Assembly (NCBI GenBank): GCA_036272915.1
Contig: DATAXV010000102.1
Location: forward strand, 1 to 5,938
Direction of reading: 5' to 3'
Source of the DNA: DATAXV01 sp036272915
GTDB taxonomy: Bacteria; Chloroflexota; Dormibacteria; Dormibacterales; Dormibacteraceae
DNA length: 5,938 nt
Made by a program: the position numbers and the translations under genes. Below, piece after piece: positions 5,095-5,938 of the stretch. Under the pieces are notes generated by a model. That model was not told the origin of the DNA and did no database searches. It saw only the letters and a program-made list of their open reading frames with translations. Each line of letters opens with the position of its first letter. Position 1 is the stretch's first letter.

Positions 5095-5890
5095 TTTGAA
5101 GCGCGCCTGGGGCAGCACGCTGAGCGTCGCCGAGCTGGCGGCGATCAGGAGCTGCGGCTTCCGGCCGGTGGGCCAGGTCATGGGATGCTGCGTGCACCAG
5201 TTCTGGCCCGGCATCTACGGGATGAGCACGGGGATGGGCGGCGCCATGGGCATGGGCGGGATCTACGGCGGCTACTCGCTGACCCAGGAGCTGCCCGAGT
5301 ACGCGGGGGCGCTGCGGCGAGCCCGGCGCCTGGCCCTGGACCGCATGAGCGCCGAGGCGGCCGGAGCCCACGGCGTGGTCGGCGTCCGCCTCAAGCTGCG
5401 GCGCATCGACGTCGGCAATTCGGTGATCGAGTTCACCGCGCTGGGCACGGCGGTGACCGCCGACGGGCTGACGCCGGAGCCAGGGTTCCGGCCCTTTCTC
5501 TCGCTCCTCTCGGGAACCGACTTCGCCAAGCTGCTCCGCTCCGGGTACGTCCCCTGCGGCGTGGTCATGGGCGTCTGCGCACTCTGGGTGGCCAGCGGCT
5601 GGCGGACCGCGATGCAGCTCGGCAGCTGGTACGGGCAGGAGGTGCAGCAGTACAGCGAGGCGGCGATGCGGGCCCGGGATCTGGCCATGGCCAGCCTGCG
5701 GCGGGACATGGTCGAGGTCAGCGCCGACGGCGCCGTCGGTGGAGACGTGACCATGGAGATCCACGAGTGGGAGGGCGGTCGAGGGCCCGAGCACATGGTC
5801 GAGTTCCTCTCCCTGGGCACGGCGGTGACGCGATTCTTCGAGGGGCCGGCGAAGGACGACCTGCCCCATCCGGTGATCCGGCTGACCTGA
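5084..5890 (+). CDS. Tandem YbjQ-like protein 3, divergent, with Gly/Met-rich insertion
   Basis: A 268-aa third paralogue, more divergent than the first two. Domain 1 (about residues 8-125) keeps V-M-G-x-C-V (32-37), QEL (68-70), A-R-R-L-A, GVVGVRL (97-103) and GTAV (121-124). It has a Cys-Cys-Val-His cluster (35-38) and a Gly/Met/Tyr-rich insertion at about 43-64 with Met at 47, 51, 55 and 57. Domain 2 (about 137-251) has VVMGVC (160-165), QEV, MRARDLAM (195-202), SADGAVGGDV, and SLGTAVTRF (243-251). Five cysteines in all (24, 35, 36, 158, 165). The start is uncertain: TTG at 5084 overlaps the previous gene by 11 nt, while TTG at 5096 leaves a 1-nt gap. Neither has a clear ribosome binding site, so coupling to the preceding gene is likely. 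The family gives metal binding as a possible but unproven role; the Cys/His/Met pattern fits that but does not show it. Confidence 0.82.
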   Translation: MTGDLKRAWGSTLSVAELAAIRSCGFRPVGQVMGCCVHQFWPGIYGMSTGMGGAMGMGGIYGGYSLTQELPEYAGALRRARRLALDRMSAEAAGAHGVVGVRLKLRRIDVGNSVIEFTALGTAVTADGLTPEPGFRPFLSLLSGTDFAKLLRSGYVPCGVVMGVCALWVASGWRTAMQLGSWYGQEVQQYSEAAMRARDLAMASLRRDMVEVSADGAVGGDVTMEIHEWEGGRGPEHMVEFLSLGTAVTRFFEGPAKDDLPHPVIRLT

Positions 5891-5915
5891 CCCCGACCGT
5901 GGCGCGGGCTACGAT
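5887..5915 (+). promoter_or_regulatory. Candidate promoter for the gene beyond the right edge
   Basis: CTGACC (5887-5892, 4 of 6 to TTGACA) and TACGAT (5910-5915) are separated by 17 nt, directly after the last YbjQ-like stop. The same -10 form, TACGAT, occurs at the toxin promoter. The predicted start point, about 5922, lies near the right edge, so the downstream gene is not visible. Confidence 0.35.
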
Positions 5916-5931
5916 GCCCTCTCCGGCATCG
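5912..5931 (+). other. 7-bp inverted repeat at the operon end
   Basis: CGATGCC (5912-5918) and GGCATCG (5925-5931) form a 7-bp stem with a 6-nt loop, 22 nt after the last stop. No T-run follows in the 7 remaining bases, so it is not a standard intrinsic terminator. It could still slow transcription or be an operator at the start point of the putative next promoter, whose -10 it overlaps. Confidence 0.35.
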
Positions 5932-5938
5932 CGACAGG

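Noticed and set aside
4066..5214. Minus-strand frame of about 382 codons opposite the YbjQ-like genes
   Set aside because: Antisense shadow of genes whose plus-strand products carry repeated, conserved motifs.
5912..5938. Intrinsic terminator of the YbjQ operon
   Set aside because: Hairpin present but no T-run in the visible bases, and it overlaps a promoter-like -10.
1..5938. tRNA, rRNA, CRISPR array, insertion sequence or attachment site
   Set aside because: No cloverleaf, spaced short repeats, transposase motifs or terminal inverted repeats were seen.

Overview
The window is high-GC bacterial DNA (roughly 70% G+C, strong G/C preference at third codon positions, GTG and TTG starts, very short 5' leaders). 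This suggests an actinobacterial or similar high-GC soil lineage such as Thermoleophilia, Dormibacterota or Chloroflexota, but nothing here fixes the taxon. I see no rRNA, tRNA, CRISPR array or insertion sequence.

Layout. (1) Positions 1-335, minus strand: the end of a toxin-antitoxin-like pair. A BrnT-like toxin of 85 aa is followed by the N-terminus of an overlapping gene, the presumed antitoxin, which runs off the left edge. A perfect 16-bp palindrome lies against the toxin start. (2) Positions 406-819, minus strand: frame-disrupted sequence. It holds a 100-codon open frame without an ATG/GTG/TTG start, two in-frame TAG codons, a further open stretch and a run of seven C. It is probably a decayed gene or one affected by indels. 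(3) Positions 816-1079, minus strand: a small conserved-looking hypothetical protein with a plausible promoter. (4) Positions 1140-2537, minus strand: a 465-aa SagB/ThcOx-type dehydrogenase with two nitroreductase-like domains. (5) Positions 2538-3053: a roughly 0.5-kb divergent intergenic region. It contains a 23-codon plus-strand ORF with a near-perfect Shine-Dalgarno sequence. (6) Positions 3054-5890, plus strand: a tight four-gene operon. A 133-aa hypothetical protein is followed by three overlapping genes, each encoding two YbjQ-like domains (Pfam PF01906 type), so six copies of the fold lie in a row. A -10/-35 pair after the last gene suggests another transcription unit begins at the right edge.

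How it may fit together. The four plus-strand genes overlap or abut (ATGA, TGATG, and an 11-nt overlap or 1-nt gap), so they are almost certainly co-transcribed and probably co-assemble. YbjQ-family proteins form homo-oligomers, and here gene and domain duplication could give a hetero-oligomeric ring. The divergent SagB-like oxidase and the small ORF between the two units suggest, without proof, a functional link. One reading is a modified-peptide locus, with the 23-mer as substrate and SagB as FMN oxidase. However, no YcaO/E1 cyclodehydratase, protease or transporter is visible, and the peptide is poor in Cys, Ser and Thr.
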